From Caryophanales bacterium (lineage in GTDB: Bacteria > Bacillota_I > Bacilli_A > RF39 > UBA660): 20,393 nt of DNA. Under the pieces are notes generated by a model. The model was not told where the DNA came from. It searched no databases and saw only the letters and a list, made by a program, of their open reading frames with translations. The translations under genes and the position numbers were made by a program. The stretch covers positions 1 through 20,393 of the forward strand of contig JAEEKO010000023.1 of the NCBI GenBank assembly GCA_016282415.1. The letters run 5' to 3'. Numbering within the stretch: the stretch's first letter is position 1; each line of letters opens with the position of its first letter. This document shows positions 6,247-12,436 of the stretch, one piece after another.

Positions 6247-6320
6247 AGAGGTGTAGTTAAATGGTATAATAATGGTCTCCAAAACCACTGTTGGGAGTTC
6301 GATTCTCTCCACCTCTGCCA
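6247..6320 (+). tRNA. tRNA-Trp (anticodon CCA), with encoded 3' CCA
   Basis: The acceptor stem AGAGGTG (6247-6253) pairs with CACCTCT (6310-6316), followed by G and an encoded CCA (6318-6320). The anticodon loop CTCCAAA (6277-6283) has CCA at 6279-6281. The T arm is GGGAG-TTCGATT-CTCTC. The top anticodon-stem pair (A-C) is imperfect. A CCA rather than UCA anticodon means UGG decoding; this tRNA gives no support for UGA read as Trp, as in Mycoplasma. Confidence 0.95.
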
Positions 6321-6330
6321 TGAGATTACT

Positions 6331-6353
6331 AAGTAGCTTAGGCTACTTTTTTT
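6331..6353 (+). terminator. Terminator of tRNA-Trp
   Basis: AAGTAGC (6331-6337), loop TTAG and GCTACTT (6342-6348) are followed by a T-run to 6353. Confidence 0.9.
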
Positions 6354-6354
6354 A

Positions 6355-6376
6355 TGCTATAATATTTATGGGTGAT
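6355..6376 (+). promoter_or_regulatory. Extended -10 promoter and SD of the GNAT gene
   Basis: TGCTATAAT (6355-6363) is followed 6 bases later by GGGTGAT (6370-6376) and ATG 6381. The predicted leader is about 11 bases. Confidence 0.65.
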
Positions 6377-6380
6377 TTAA

Positions 6381-6866
6381 ATGACTATTATAGAATATGA
6401 AGATAAATATTTAGAGGATGTTAAAGATTTACTTGTTGAATTGGAAGAATATATTTTAACAATTGATGAAGATGAATTAGATCAATTACATCCTGACTAT
6501 CGTGAAAAGATGGCATTATTTGATTTAAAAGATGTTAAAGATTATGCTGGTAAGTGTTATTTAGCTATCGAAAATGATAAAGCTATAGGTTTAATTATGG
6601 GAACTATTCCTCCATATGATGAAAATGATTACTTAGATTATAAATGCCCTAGAAGAGGAAGAATAACAGAACTAATTGTTACATCTAAAATAAGGAGCAA
6701 TGGTGTTGGTCAAGCATTAATGAATAAAATGGAAGATTATTTTAAATCGGTAGGATGTGAATACATTATAGTTGATGTATTTGCATATAATCAAAATGGT
6801 ATTAATTTTTATGATAAACAGGGATATCATCCTAGAATGCATACTGAAATTAAAAAAATAAAATAG
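6381..6866 (+). CDS. GNAT family N-acetyltransferase
   Basis: The protein has 161 residues and is a single GNAT acetyltransferase domain (PF00583). The acetyl-CoA pyrophosphate loop is IRSNGVGQALM at about 112-122, following the beta-4 strand RITELIVT. The C-terminal beta-5/helix-4 motif is NQNGINFYDKQGYHPRMHTE. The first half is rich in Asp/Glu. The acceptor substrate cannot be predicted. The gene is monocistronic, with its own extended -10 promoter at 6355-6363. It is flanked by two near-identical terminators (6331-6353 and 6904-6924), as though the gene with its promoter were a small cassette placed behind tRNA-Trp. Confidence 0.88.
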   Translation: MTIIEYEDKYLEDVKDLLVELEEYILTIDEDELDQLHPDYREKMALFDLKDVKDYAGKCYLAIENDKAIGLIMGTIPPYDENDYLDYKCPRRGRITELIVTSKIRSNGVGQALMNKMEDYFKSVGCEYIIVDVFAYNQNGINFYDKQGYHPRMHTEIKKIK

Positions 6867-6903
6867 TTTTAAACCCTTATGATATACGTGCCATTGAATA
6901 TAG

Positions 6904-6924
6904 AGTAGCCTAGCTACTTTTTTT
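6904..6924 (+). terminator. Terminator after the GNAT gene
   Basis: AGTAGC (6904-6909), loop CTA and GCTACT (6913-6918) are followed by a T-run to 6924. The stem is the same as that of the tRNA-Trp terminator. Confidence 0.85.
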
Positions 6925-6972
6925 AATGCTTTTATTTATTTGACACTTATTGTAAATACTAGGTTATAAATC

Positions 6973-7014
6973 TTGATATTCAAAACGAATCTTGTTTATA
7001 CTATAAGTGGAGGG
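6973..7014 (+). promoter_or_regulatory. Promoter and SD of the 83-residue protein gene
   Basis: TTGATA (6973-6978), an 18-base spacer and TATACT (6997-7002) are followed by SD GGAGGG (7009-7014), 5 bases before ATG 7020. Confidence 0.65.
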
Positions 7015-7019
7015 ATGTT

Positions 7020-7271
7020 ATGAATTATCTTGATTTTATCAATCGTAATAAAAGTGCTATAAGCCAAGTTTCTTCGGATGAAACAAAGGCAGTTATGTTA
7101 CAGCACATTCAATGGGCAGTAGAGTTAGCTAGTAGATTAAATGGTATGGATTATGATCAAAGAGATGCATCTATACAGAGAATTATTAGCGTTATGGAAG
7201 CAGATTATAAAGCTGCTGGCTTAGATGTTGAAGAAGACTTAGAAAGAACTGCAGAAATACCTAAAATTTAA
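7020..7271 (+). CDS. Uncharacterised small acidic helical protein
   Basis: The protein has 83 residues. I do not recognise a family. The sequence is mostly predicted helix with no membrane segment, cysteine or clear nucleotide-binding motif. The centre reads AVELASRLNGMDYDQRD and the C-terminus is acidic (DVEEDLERTAEI). A strong SD (GGAGGG), a good promoter and a terminator directly after the stop make it a convincing stand-alone gene rather than a chance frame. It is probably a small soluble cytoplasmic protein, and a helical bundle is plausible. Confidence 0.72.
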   Translation: MNYLDFINRNKSAISQVSSDETKAVMLQHIQWAVELASRLNGMDYDQRDASIQRIISVMEADYKAAGLDVEEDLERTAEIPKI

Positions 7272-7297
7272 AAAAATACTATGTAAGTAGTATTTTT
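7272..7297 (+). terminator. Intrinsic terminator
   Basis: AAAAATACTA (7272-7281) pairs with TAGTATTTTT (7288-7297) around TGTAAG. It starts right after the stop of the small acidic protein gene. Confidence 0.88.
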
Positions 7298-7351
7298 ATT
7301 TTTTTATTAATTCATCACTATATTTAATGATGTTTTTAATAATTGTTTTTA

Positions 7352-7373
7352 TGTTATAATAATTATAGGTGAT
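7352..7373 (+). promoter_or_regulatory. Extended -10 promoter and SD
   Basis: TGTTATAAT (7352-7360), 6 bases, then AGGTGAT (7367-7373) and ATG 7378. This is the clearest example of the short-leader layout seen throughout the window. Confidence 0.7.
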
Positions 7374-7377
7374 TTTA

Positions 7378-7725
7378 ATGGAAGAAAAGAAATATATCAG
7401 AACTTTAGAAGGCGATATAATTGAAGATAATGAACAAGGATTAAACATATTCGATATATTAGAAAATGGCGATTTAATTAGAATAGAGTATTATTCATTG
7501 AGATATAGTAAAAGAGTTATAAGATTATTTCAAGTAGAAATTACCGTACCAGATAAACATCTTATGTCATTTTCAAATGGCTATTGTAGTTTTTCAATTT
7601 ATGATAAAAAATTTCATCAAGATGATAAAGAAGAGTTTGACCCTGTTATATTATCTATAATAACACGTGAAAAACTGGCAGGTATTGAGCAAAAATTATC
7701 GCTTAGTGCACCGAGTTTAAAATAA
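7378..7725 (+). CDS. Uncharacterised 115-residue protein
   Basis: The protein has 115 residues with alternating beta-like stretches and a compact predicted fold: YIRTLEGDIIEDNEQGLNIFDILENGDLIRIEYYS, then VIRLFQVEI, then a helix ending in ITREKLAGIEQKL. The repeated acidic/hydrophobic pattern and the NIFDILENGDLIRIEY stretch look conserved. I have seen this style in uncharacterised Firmicute proteins, but I cannot assign a family. There is no membrane segment or signal peptide. GTG at 7369 is in frame but is part of the AGGTGAT SD, so ATG 7378 is the start. The gene has its own promoter and ends at a perfect bidirectional terminator shared with the convergent acetyltransferase. Confidence 0.72.
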   Translation: MEEKKYIRTLEGDIIEDNEQGLNIFDILENGDLIRIEYYSLRYSKRVIRLFQVEITVPDKHLMSFSNGYCSFSIYDKKFHQDDKEEFDPVILSIITREKLAGIEQKLSLSAPSLK

Positions 7726-7737
7726 TAATAATTAATT

Positions 7738-7767
7738 AAAAACACTAACTTAAGTTAGTGTTTTTTT
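7738..7767. terminator. Bidirectional terminator, perfect palindrome
   Basis: AAAAACACTAACTT (7738-7751) and AAGTTAGTGTTTTT (7752-7765) are exact complements with no spacer, so a few central bases must form the loop. It contains the stop codon (7757-7755) of the minus-strand acetyltransferase. Confidence 0.9.
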
Positions 7768-8165
7768 AACCACATATACATGCCATCTTCAGCAACTTTT
7801 TTATTAGCTTTGAAGCCAAACTTTTTATAAAAGCCTTGTTTACCTGGTGCTGATAGTAATTGAATCATTAATTGTTCATCATCTTCTAAATTCTTTTTTA
7901 AGTATCTAATCAAATATCTGATTAATTTTTTTCCATAACCTTTACCTTGATAATCAGGATGGACGATAACATCCATGATTAAACCGGCATACCCACCATC
8001 AGAAACGTATCTGGCCATTCCAATGGTTTTACCATCTAAAACATATTTAACATTAATACCATTTTCTAAAGATATTCTTAATAATCTTTCAGATGGTTGT
8101 TTCCAACCAAGAACATTAAGTAAATAATAATATTCTTCAACAGTTAATTTATTTAATTCAATCAT
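7755..8165 (-). CDS. GNAT family N-acetyltransferase
   Basis: The protein has 136 residues and is a short GNAT domain. The acetyl-CoA loop is VHPDYQGKGYGKKLI at about 70-85, an exact match to the Q/RxxGxG/A motif, preceded by GLIMDVIV. The C-terminal KQGFYKKFGF motif follows. The N-terminal NGINVKYVLDGKTIGMARYV is the usual beta-2/beta-3 hairpin. It resembles small cytosolic acetyltransferases of the YjcF/ElaA type, but the substrate is unknown. ATG 8165 is preferred over the in-frame GTG 8174, because GAGGTG (8179-8174) is the SD and lies 8 bases before the ATG. TATAAT (8189-8184) is the promoter -10. It is divergent from the serine hydrolase and shares a 67-base intergenic region. Confidence 0.88.
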   Translation of the reverse strand: MIELNKLTVEEYYYLLNVLGWKQPSERLLRISLENGINVKYVLDGKTIGMARYVSDGGYAGLIMDVIVHPDYQGKGYGKKLIRYLIRYLKKNLEDDEQLMIQLLSAPGKQGFYKKFGFKANKKVAEDGMYMWLKKH

Positions 8166-8183
8166 TGGTAACACCTCAATTAA

Positions 8184-8214
8184 ATTATATCATATTAATT
8201 ATTCATGATATAAT
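8184..8214. promoter_or_regulatory. Divergent promoter pair
   Basis: TATAAT on the minus strand (8189-8184) serves the acetyltransferase. TGATATAAT on the plus strand (8206-8214) serves the hydrolase. The two -10 boxes are 19 bases apart, so the two polymerases would occlude each other. Confidence 0.6.
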
Positions 8215-8232
8215 GTTATTGGAGTTGATGAC

Positions 8233-8772
8233 ATGGACAATTATATAATATTACATGGCAGTTTTGGTTCTAAAGATGGAAACTGGTTTCCTTGGTTAAA
8301 AAGTAAATTAGAAGAACAAGGTTTAAGTGTTGAGGTACCACAAATGCCAGTTGGTGTTGGCATCCAAAACTATGATAACTGGTCAAAAGAATTTGATAAA
8401 TTAAATATTAATGAAAATACTACAATTATTGCTCATAGTATTGCACCGGTATTTGTATGTAAGTATTTAATTAATAAACAAGTTAAGGTAAAAAAATTAA
8501 TATTAGTATGCGGCTTTAATAATTATTTAGGAATTGATCCTGATTTTGATGCTGTTAATGAATCAATGTTTTTTGATAATTTAGCTGATATTAAGAATTA
8601 TTGTGATAATATTATTTGTTTTTATTCCGATAATGATCCTTATGTTAAATTTGATGTTGAAAAAGCCTTTGCTGATACCATTGCTAATGAACAATACATT
8701 ATTAAAGATGGTGGTCATATTAATGCGGAAAGTGGTTATACCGAATTTGTTGATATTTTAAAAGTAATATAA
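8233..8772 (+). CDS. RBBP9/YdeN-family serine hydrolase (alpha/beta hydrolase)
   Basis: The protein has 179 residues, the normal length for this family (PF06821). ILHGSFGS at 6-13 is the oxyanion loop and AHSIAP contains the nucleophile S69, with Ser-Ile-Ala replacing the more common Ser-Leu-Gly. YSDNDPYV supplies D135, and DGGHINAESGY supplies H162 with the typical GHxNAxSG signature. The triad is complete. Members are small cytosolic esterases of uncertain physiological substrate. The SD GGAG at 8221-8224 is followed by ATG 8233. Its stop codon (8770-8772) opens the shared terminator stem. It is divergent from the GNAT gene. Confidence 0.92.
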   Translation: MDNYIILHGSFGSKDGNWFPWLKSKLEEQGLSVEVPQMPVGVGIQNYDNWSKEFDKLNINENTTIIAHSIAPVFVCKYLINKQVKVKKLILVCGFNNYLGIDPDFDAVNESMFFDNLADIKNYCDNIICFYSDNDPYVKFDVEKAFADTIANEQYIIKDGGHINAESGYTEFVDILKVI

Positions 8773-8799
8773 AAAACTAACTATTTAGTTAGTTTTTTT
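8771..8799. terminator. Bidirectional terminator
   Basis: AAAAAACTAACT (8771-8782) pairs with AGTTAGTTTTTT (8787-8798) around a 4-base loop. It serves the hydrolase on the plus strand and the 348-residue protein on the minus strand, whose stop is at 8803-8801. Confidence 0.9.
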
Positions 8800-8800
8800 A

Positions 8801-9847
8801 TTAGAATGGTAATTTACCTTCATAAACATAAATCCATGAATAATTATTACTAATATTAGTTAAATTATTGTTTAGATCAACTTTAATAAGTTGGTCTTTT
8901 ATTTGTTCAAATTGTTTTTGAGAAATAGTTTTTTGTATAATTTTATCTTCTCTAACTTCTAAGATCCCCATTCCGGCCCAGAAATCAACCATTGAAGATG
9001 AATTGGATGCTAGATGTAACCATAACTCACCACCAGCACCTAACCCAAATGAACCCAATAATGGAATAAGATTATCTTTTTCAAAGTATTCTTTACCTCT
9101 TAATTCATAATCAATATCTAAGAATGCTTCATTTAAAGTTCTGGAATTATAAATAAATTTATTTCTTTCTTCTTCCGATAAGTTAGTTAAATCTTCTTTA
9201 CCGTTCCACATGATATTGGTTTCAGCTCTTTTTAATCTAATGGTTTTTTCTTCTTCGGAAAGATTATCAAAGCGTTGCTTTACTTCTGGTAAGTATTTAT
9301 CCATTTTCTTAAGTAATTCATCTTTATCATAGAAATCTCTAGCAAGAACAACACTTAAATCAATAGGATATTCAACTTTACTATTAACATAACTAATTAA
9401 GTCTTTAAAAGCCTTATTATATTTATCCATACCTTCTTGAGGCGTGTTATTCATATAAGTTAAAGCAACTTCTTCTGATTCAAATTCTATTTTAGTACTT
9501 TTATCTTGAGTTTGAGCAATTGGTAAAACATATTCAATTAAATACTTAATAGTAAATATTTCTGCCCAATCTGGTTCTGGGTAAGTAGGTGACCAAAAAT
9601 GTTTATAACCACCAAAGCAAAAGCAAAATAAGAATTCTAAATTATTATTTAAGATATTATCTACTTTTTCTTCAGTATATTTTTTGGCTTCTTCATATTG
9701 AGCTTTGCGTGACCATTTTCTTGAAAACAAGCGATTTAAAATACTATCTTTTAAATCTTTACCTTCCAATGGATTAGTTTCAATATTATTAAAGTTTAAC
9801 AAATCATTATTAATATAATTATTAACCCTTATTTCTAAATCGCTCAT
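8801..9847 (-). CDS. Conserved-looking 348-residue protein of unknown function
   Basis: I cannot assign a family. The protein is soluble (no signal peptide or TM) and has two blocks that look strongly constrained. At about 72-98 is FCFCFGGYKHFWSPTYPEPDWAEIF, rich in aromatics. At about 262-290 is LLGSFGLGAGGELWLHL followed by NSSSMVDFWAGMGILEV. The middle is a charged helical region with LSEEEKTIRLKRAE and LSEEERNKFIY, two related LSEEE segments. The glycine-rich GLGAGGE resembles a nucleotide or ligand loop without matching a known P-loop. Start ATG 9847 has SD GGAGTTGAT (9859-9851) upstream; an in-frame upstream start at 9877 would overlap promoter DNA. It is monocistronic. An enzyme acting on a small molecule is plausible but unproven. 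Confidence 0.78.
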   Translation of the reverse strand: MSDLEIRVNNYINNDLLNFNNIETNPLEGKDLKDSILNRLFSRKWSRKAQYEEAKKYTEEKVDNILNNNLEFLFCFCFGGYKHFWSPTYPEPDWAEIFTIKYLIEYVLPIAQTQDKSTKIEFESEEVALTYMNNTPQEGMDKYNKAFKDLISYVNSKVEYPIDLSVVLARDFYDKDELLKKMDKYLPEVKQRFDNLSEEEKTIRLKRAETNIMWNGKEDLTNLSEEERNKFIYNSRTLNEAFLDIDYELRGKEYFEKDNLIPLLGSFGLGAGGELWLHLASNSSSMVDFWAGMGILEVREDKIIQKTISQKQFEQIKDQLIKVDLNNNLTNISNNYSWIYVYEGKLPF

Positions 9848-9894
9848 AATATCAACTCCTATAAATAATTGTAACATATATTTGGTTTATATAT

Positions 9895-9992
9895 TATAAT
9901 TATTTTGGGACATATTATGGAAGATACTAATGGATTCCTATATAAAAATGATAAATTATAAAATAAAACATTAACTTATGTTAATGTTTTTA
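9895..9992 (+). ncRNA. Short transcription unit: possible small RNA or 14-residue peptide
   Basis: TATAAT (9895-9900) precedes a tiny frame, ATG 9917 to TAA 9961 (MEDTNGFLYKNDKL). It is followed at once by a terminator with stem AAAACATTAAC (9965-9975), loop TTAT, GTTAATGTTTT (9980-9990). The predicted transcript is about 85 bases (from around 9907). No strong SD is present (TTTTGGGA only). It could be a small RNA, a micropeptide or the remains of a longer gene. Confidence 0.35.
9965..9992 (+). terminator. Intrinsic terminator in the gap between 9848 and 10070
   Basis: An 11-bp perfect stem (9965-9975 with 9980-9990) with loop TTAT and a T-rich flank. No long gene on the plus strand ends here, so it points to a short transcript. 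Confidence 0.8.
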
Positions 9993-10024
9993 ATACGTTA
10001 AAGTGTAAAGTTTAATTAATGAGG

Positions 10025-10067
10025 TTAGACAAATAAGGAATTGGTTATTATAATTAGTATAGGTGAT
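10025..10067 (+). promoter_or_regulatory. Promoter and SD of the helix-hairpin-helix-like gene
   Basis: TTAGAC (10025-10030), 18 bases, TATAAT (10049-10054), 6 bases, then AGGTGAT (10061-10067) and ATG 10071. Confidence 0.68.
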
Positions 10068-10070
10068 TAT

Positions 10071-10685
10071 ATGGATAAGGTAAGAGAATCAAAATTAACT
10101 CAACCCGTTGTAGACGGCCTTAATTGTATTAGTCTTAGTTCATTACCTAATTATTTTAGTGGACTAAATTTAGGTCAATTAAGCATGGCTGGTATAACAA
10201 CATTAGGTGATTTGTTCGTAGAATCAGAAGTTGATGGGTTTGTTAAAAAAATAAAGAATGCTCAACAATTTAAAGAAATTACGGGATCAACTAATATTTT
10301 AAAAATTAAGTATCTTGACGATATACCAATGATTGGGTTTGATATAAATCGCCCATTAGAAGTAGTTTGTGATTATTGTGGTTTTAAGGAGAAAACCGTT
10401 TCTTATTTAGCAAGTCATAATATTAATTCTTTTAGTGGCTTTATTATATTTATGAATAATATTGATAATCCGGAATATGCTGCAATTCCAGAATCAGTTA
10501 AGGGTGAATTAGTTGATAAATATAATACCATTGATTATTATTATAAAATACACGATTTTGGTAATCCAGAAGATTTAACACCAGAAGAATTACAAGCAAT
10601 TTATGATCGTTTAGTAGAAAAAAAGGAAAACGAATTAAGACAATATGAAGAATTAAGGGAGCCGATGACATATGGACCAAAGTAA
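10071..10685 (+). CDS. Uncharacterised protein with two helix-hairpin-helix-like segments
   Basis: The protein has 204 residues. It looks like two copies of an alpha-CTD/HhH-like helical module. The first is LGQLSMAGITTLGDLFVES (about 34-53) and the second is YLASHNINSFSGFIIFM (about 112-128). In both, a hydrophobic helix is followed by a Gly/Asn turn, Ile-Thr/Asn-(T/S)-(L/F), then another helix. Such modules bind DNA or proteins in RNA polymerase alpha and related factors, but here the similarity is only by eye. C103 and C106 (CDYCGF) have no partner pair. The C-terminus is a charged helix (LTPEELQAIYDRLVEKKENEL). ATG 10071 is favoured over 10041 because of AGGTGAT 3 bases before it. It is overlapped by the next small gene. 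Function unknown. Confidence 0.7.
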   Translation: MDKVRESKLTQPVVDGLNCISLSSLPNYFSGLNLGQLSMAGITTLGDLFVESEVDGFVKKIKNAQQFKEITGSTNILKIKYLDDIPMIGFDINRPLEVVCDYCGFKEKTVSYLASHNINSFSGFIIFMNNIDNPEYAAIPESVKGELVDKYNTIDYYYKIHDFGNPEDLTPEELQAIYDRLVEKKENELRQYEELREPMTYGPK

Positions 10686-10794
10686 TATGATTATTGAATT
10701 AAAACAAAAAATAGCACAAATTAGAGAAGAAATCTTAATTACTAGATTATCTATTCTTAGTCTAGTCATGGAAAACGAAAATAATGATAATTAA
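10672..10794 (+). CDS. 40-residue coiled-coil-like protein overlapping the previous gene
   Basis: ATG 10672 opens a 40-codon frame in a different phase from the upstream gene and overlaps it by 14 bases. AAGGGAG (10655-10661) lies 10 bases before the start. The protein begins MDQSNMIIELKQKIAQIREE and has a heptad-like run of Ile/Leu (about 7-32), so a short amphipathic helix or coiled coil is likely. The frame ends at TAA 10792-10794, directly at the base of the terminator stem. That placement (overlap, SD, stop abutting the terminator) argues for a real translationally coupled gene, perhaps a partner of the HhH-like protein. I know no homologue. Confidence 0.6.
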   Translation: MDQSNMIIELKQKIAQIREEILITRLSILSLVMENENNDN

Positions 10795-10825
10795 AAAAGT
10801 AAATACTTGTGTATTTACTTTTTAT
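10794..10825. terminator. Bidirectional terminator
   Basis: AAAAAGTAAATAC (10794-10806) pairs perfectly with GTATTTACTTTTT (10811-10823) around TTGT. It holds the stop codon (10817-10815) of the minus-strand membrane protein. Confidence 0.93.
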
Positions 10826-11615
10826 TATTTGTTTTTATTAATCTTAGTTGTTCATCAATATCGGCGATTATAGTTTGTTTTTCGCTAATTAATTTTTCTA
10901 ATGTTGGTTTATTCTTTTTAATTAATTTTAATGCATCAGCGCCAAAGTACAGAATAAATATATTAATAAACCATAATACGATTGATAGTCCAATCACTGA
11001 AGTAATATCTAATATATTATCCCATGCAGTTTCTTTAACATCAACGATCTTATTTTTATAGGTCGTAGTTAATCTAACATATGGTACTTTATTTAAATCT
11101 TCACCACTTACTTTGAAGTATTCTTCAGTATAAGTTGAAATAGCTTTGTATTTGTTAATATCTTCAGCTGTAATTGTTCTAATATTATTTTTATAATAAT
11201 CTTTTAATGCTAAGTCACCATCAATTGTATATTTAGTAACGGTACGTTTATAGTGATCTTCTTCTTTAACCCATTGATCAAAGAATTCTAAGCTAATTGA
11301 TGCTTCACTATTATTTTCTCGCTTTTCATTATCCAAGGTTATAATTTCTGGATTATTATAATTATCAACGGTTTCTGTAGCATATTCTTGAACTTTATCT
11401 TTTAACGTAAAAGGATTAATATTTCCATTAAAAGTAAAAATGCTTAATGCTGTAACCACAGATGTTGAAACGATGGCGTCAGTAATATAAAAGCCCTTCA
11501 TAAATGATTTAATATTTTGATTAACTTTATCTTGTTTTAGTAATAATTCATTTAACTCATTTTGAGTTGTTTCTTTTGCTTGTAATAATAGTGCTTCTTT
11601 ATCTTGTTTTGTCAT
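10815..11615 (-). CDS. Membrane protein with two TM segments and coiled-coil ends
   Basis: The protein has 266 residues and belongs to no family I recognise. An N-terminal charged helix (QAKETTQNELNELLLKQDK, about 12-30) precedes TM1 at about 43-62. A 140-residue segment rich in Glu/Lys/Tyr, with beta-like YTIDGDLALKDYYK, is likely outside the cell. TM2 is at about 205-226 (SVIGLSIVLWFINIFILYF). The C-terminal helix (LEKLISEKQTIIADIDEQL) is again coiled-coil-like. With both ends inside, the cytoplasmic helices could pair. It is the downstream gene of a minus-strand pair, 23 bases after the InlB-repeat protein, and has its own SD (AAAGGAAA). Its stop lies in the shared terminator. Function unknown; an envelope role is likely. 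Confidence 0.75.
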   Translation of the reverse strand: MTKQDKEALLLQAKETTQNELNELLLKQDKVNQNIKSFMKGFYITDAIVSTSVVTALSIFTFNGNINPFTLKDKVQEYATETVDNYNNPEIITLDNEKRENNSEASISLEFFDQWVKEEDHYKRTVTKYTIDGDLALKDYYKNNIRTITAEDINKYKAISTYTEEYFKVSGEDLNKVPYVRLTTTYKNKIVDVKETAWDNILDITSVIGLSIVLWFINIFILYFGADALKLIKKNKPTLEKLISEKQTIIADIDEQLRLIKTNNKK

Positions 11616-11638
11616 GTTTTTTTTCCTTTCAAAACTCC

Positions 11639-12346
11639 CTAATTACTCTTTTTTACACAAATAGCACGATTGTTATTATCCCAACCGATTTCTTCATCAT
11701 CAGCACAATCTAGTTCACCAGATTGATAGCTCTCGGTTTTAGTATAACTTTCATCTACATAGCTTTCTGTTTTGGTTTGTTTACCATTGTTAGTAGTTGC
11801 CTTCTTTTCCCAGTTAGCATATAAAGTTATATCATCACAGGTTAATAAGGCTCCATCTAAGATTACTTTACCATGTTGATCTGCCCAAGAAATAAAGTCA
11901 TAACCATTTCTAATTGGACTTTTAGGTAACTTCACTTCATCACCACAATCAATTGTTATAGTATTTACTTTGCTTCCACCATTAGAATTAAATGATATTT
12001 TAAATGTTTTAGGAACATTTGTTAATGCATTCCATTTTGCGGTTAAAGTGGTATCTTTAGTAAATTCATAATCATCATTGATTGCTTCATTATCTAAGTA
12101 CCAACCATCAAACTCATAACTATTTCTGGTTGGTGTTGGTAATTTAATACTAGTATTTTTATCAATTTTCATATCTTTGATAATTGAACCACCAGCGGTA
12201 TCAAAGATAATTGTTATTTTTTGATTATTTTTAAAACGATCGTTAACTTCAAAAACCCCAGTAAATAATAAAATACCAATTACTACTGCTGCAATAAGAA
12301 TTCCGATTACAGCAATTAATAAACCAGTAAACCATCCGCTTTTCAT
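11639..12346 (-). CDS. Membrane-anchored protein with two InlB-type (Listeria-Bacteroides) repeats
   Basis: The protein has 235 residues. A short Lys-containing start and a hydrophobic segment at about 6-30 form an N-terminal anchor. Two Flg_new/InlB B-repeat domains (PF09479) follow: residues about 43-105 (ITIIFDTAGGS, then YEFDGWYLDN and TLTAKW) and about 115-179 (FKISFNSNGGSKV, then YDFISWADQHG and TLYANW). Both have the family's F-(D/N)-x-(A/N)-GG start and the closing (A/N)W. The tail contains KTESY twice (192-196, 203-207) and two cysteines (C214, C230) that may form a disulphide. InlB repeats are beta-grasp-like modules for surface contacts. The start ATG 12346 has SD AAAGGAAA. It is the first gene of a two-gene operon with the coiled-coil membrane protein. 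Confidence 0.87.
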   Translation of the reverse strand: MKSGWFTGLLIAVIGILIAAVVIGILLFTGVFEVNDRFKNNQKITIIFDTAGGSIIKDMKIDKNTSIKLPTPTRNSYEFDGWYLDNEAINDDYEFTKDTTLTAKWNALTNVPKTFKISFNSNGGSKVNTITIDCGDEVKLPKSPIRNGYDFISWADQHGKVILDGALLTCDDITLYANWEKKATTNNGKQTKTESYVDESYTKTESYQSGELDCADDEEIGWDNNNRAICVKKSN

Positions 12347-12372
12347 ATTATATTTCCTTTCTTTTCATTATT

Positions 12373-12417
12373 AAAATACCAAATTTATGAAAATATTTCA
12401 ATTAATAATCATATACT
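12373..12417. promoter_or_regulatory. Divergent promoters between the InlB-repeat and flavoprotein operons
   Basis: Minus strand: TTGAAA (12401-12396), 17 bases, TATTTT (12378-12373) with TGG before it. Plus strand: TATACT (12412-12417), with the SD GAAAGGAA starting 6 bases later (12423-12430). Confidence 0.55.
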
Positions 12418-12436
12418 TTTTTGAAAGGAAGAAAAA

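Noticed and set aside
6247..6320. tRNA-Trp as integration site for the abi block
   Set aside because: I found no second copy of the tRNA 3' end in the window, and the integrase remnant is about 4 kb away with core genes between.
9589..9777. 62-residue plus-strand frame opposite the 348-residue protein
   Set aside because: It is antisense to a convincing gene, with no SD and no promoter.
10498..11061. Frames opposite the HhH-like gene (10498-10680) and opposite the membrane protein (10807-11061)
   Set aside because: They are antisense shadow frames; the second begins inside the terminator stem and has no SD.
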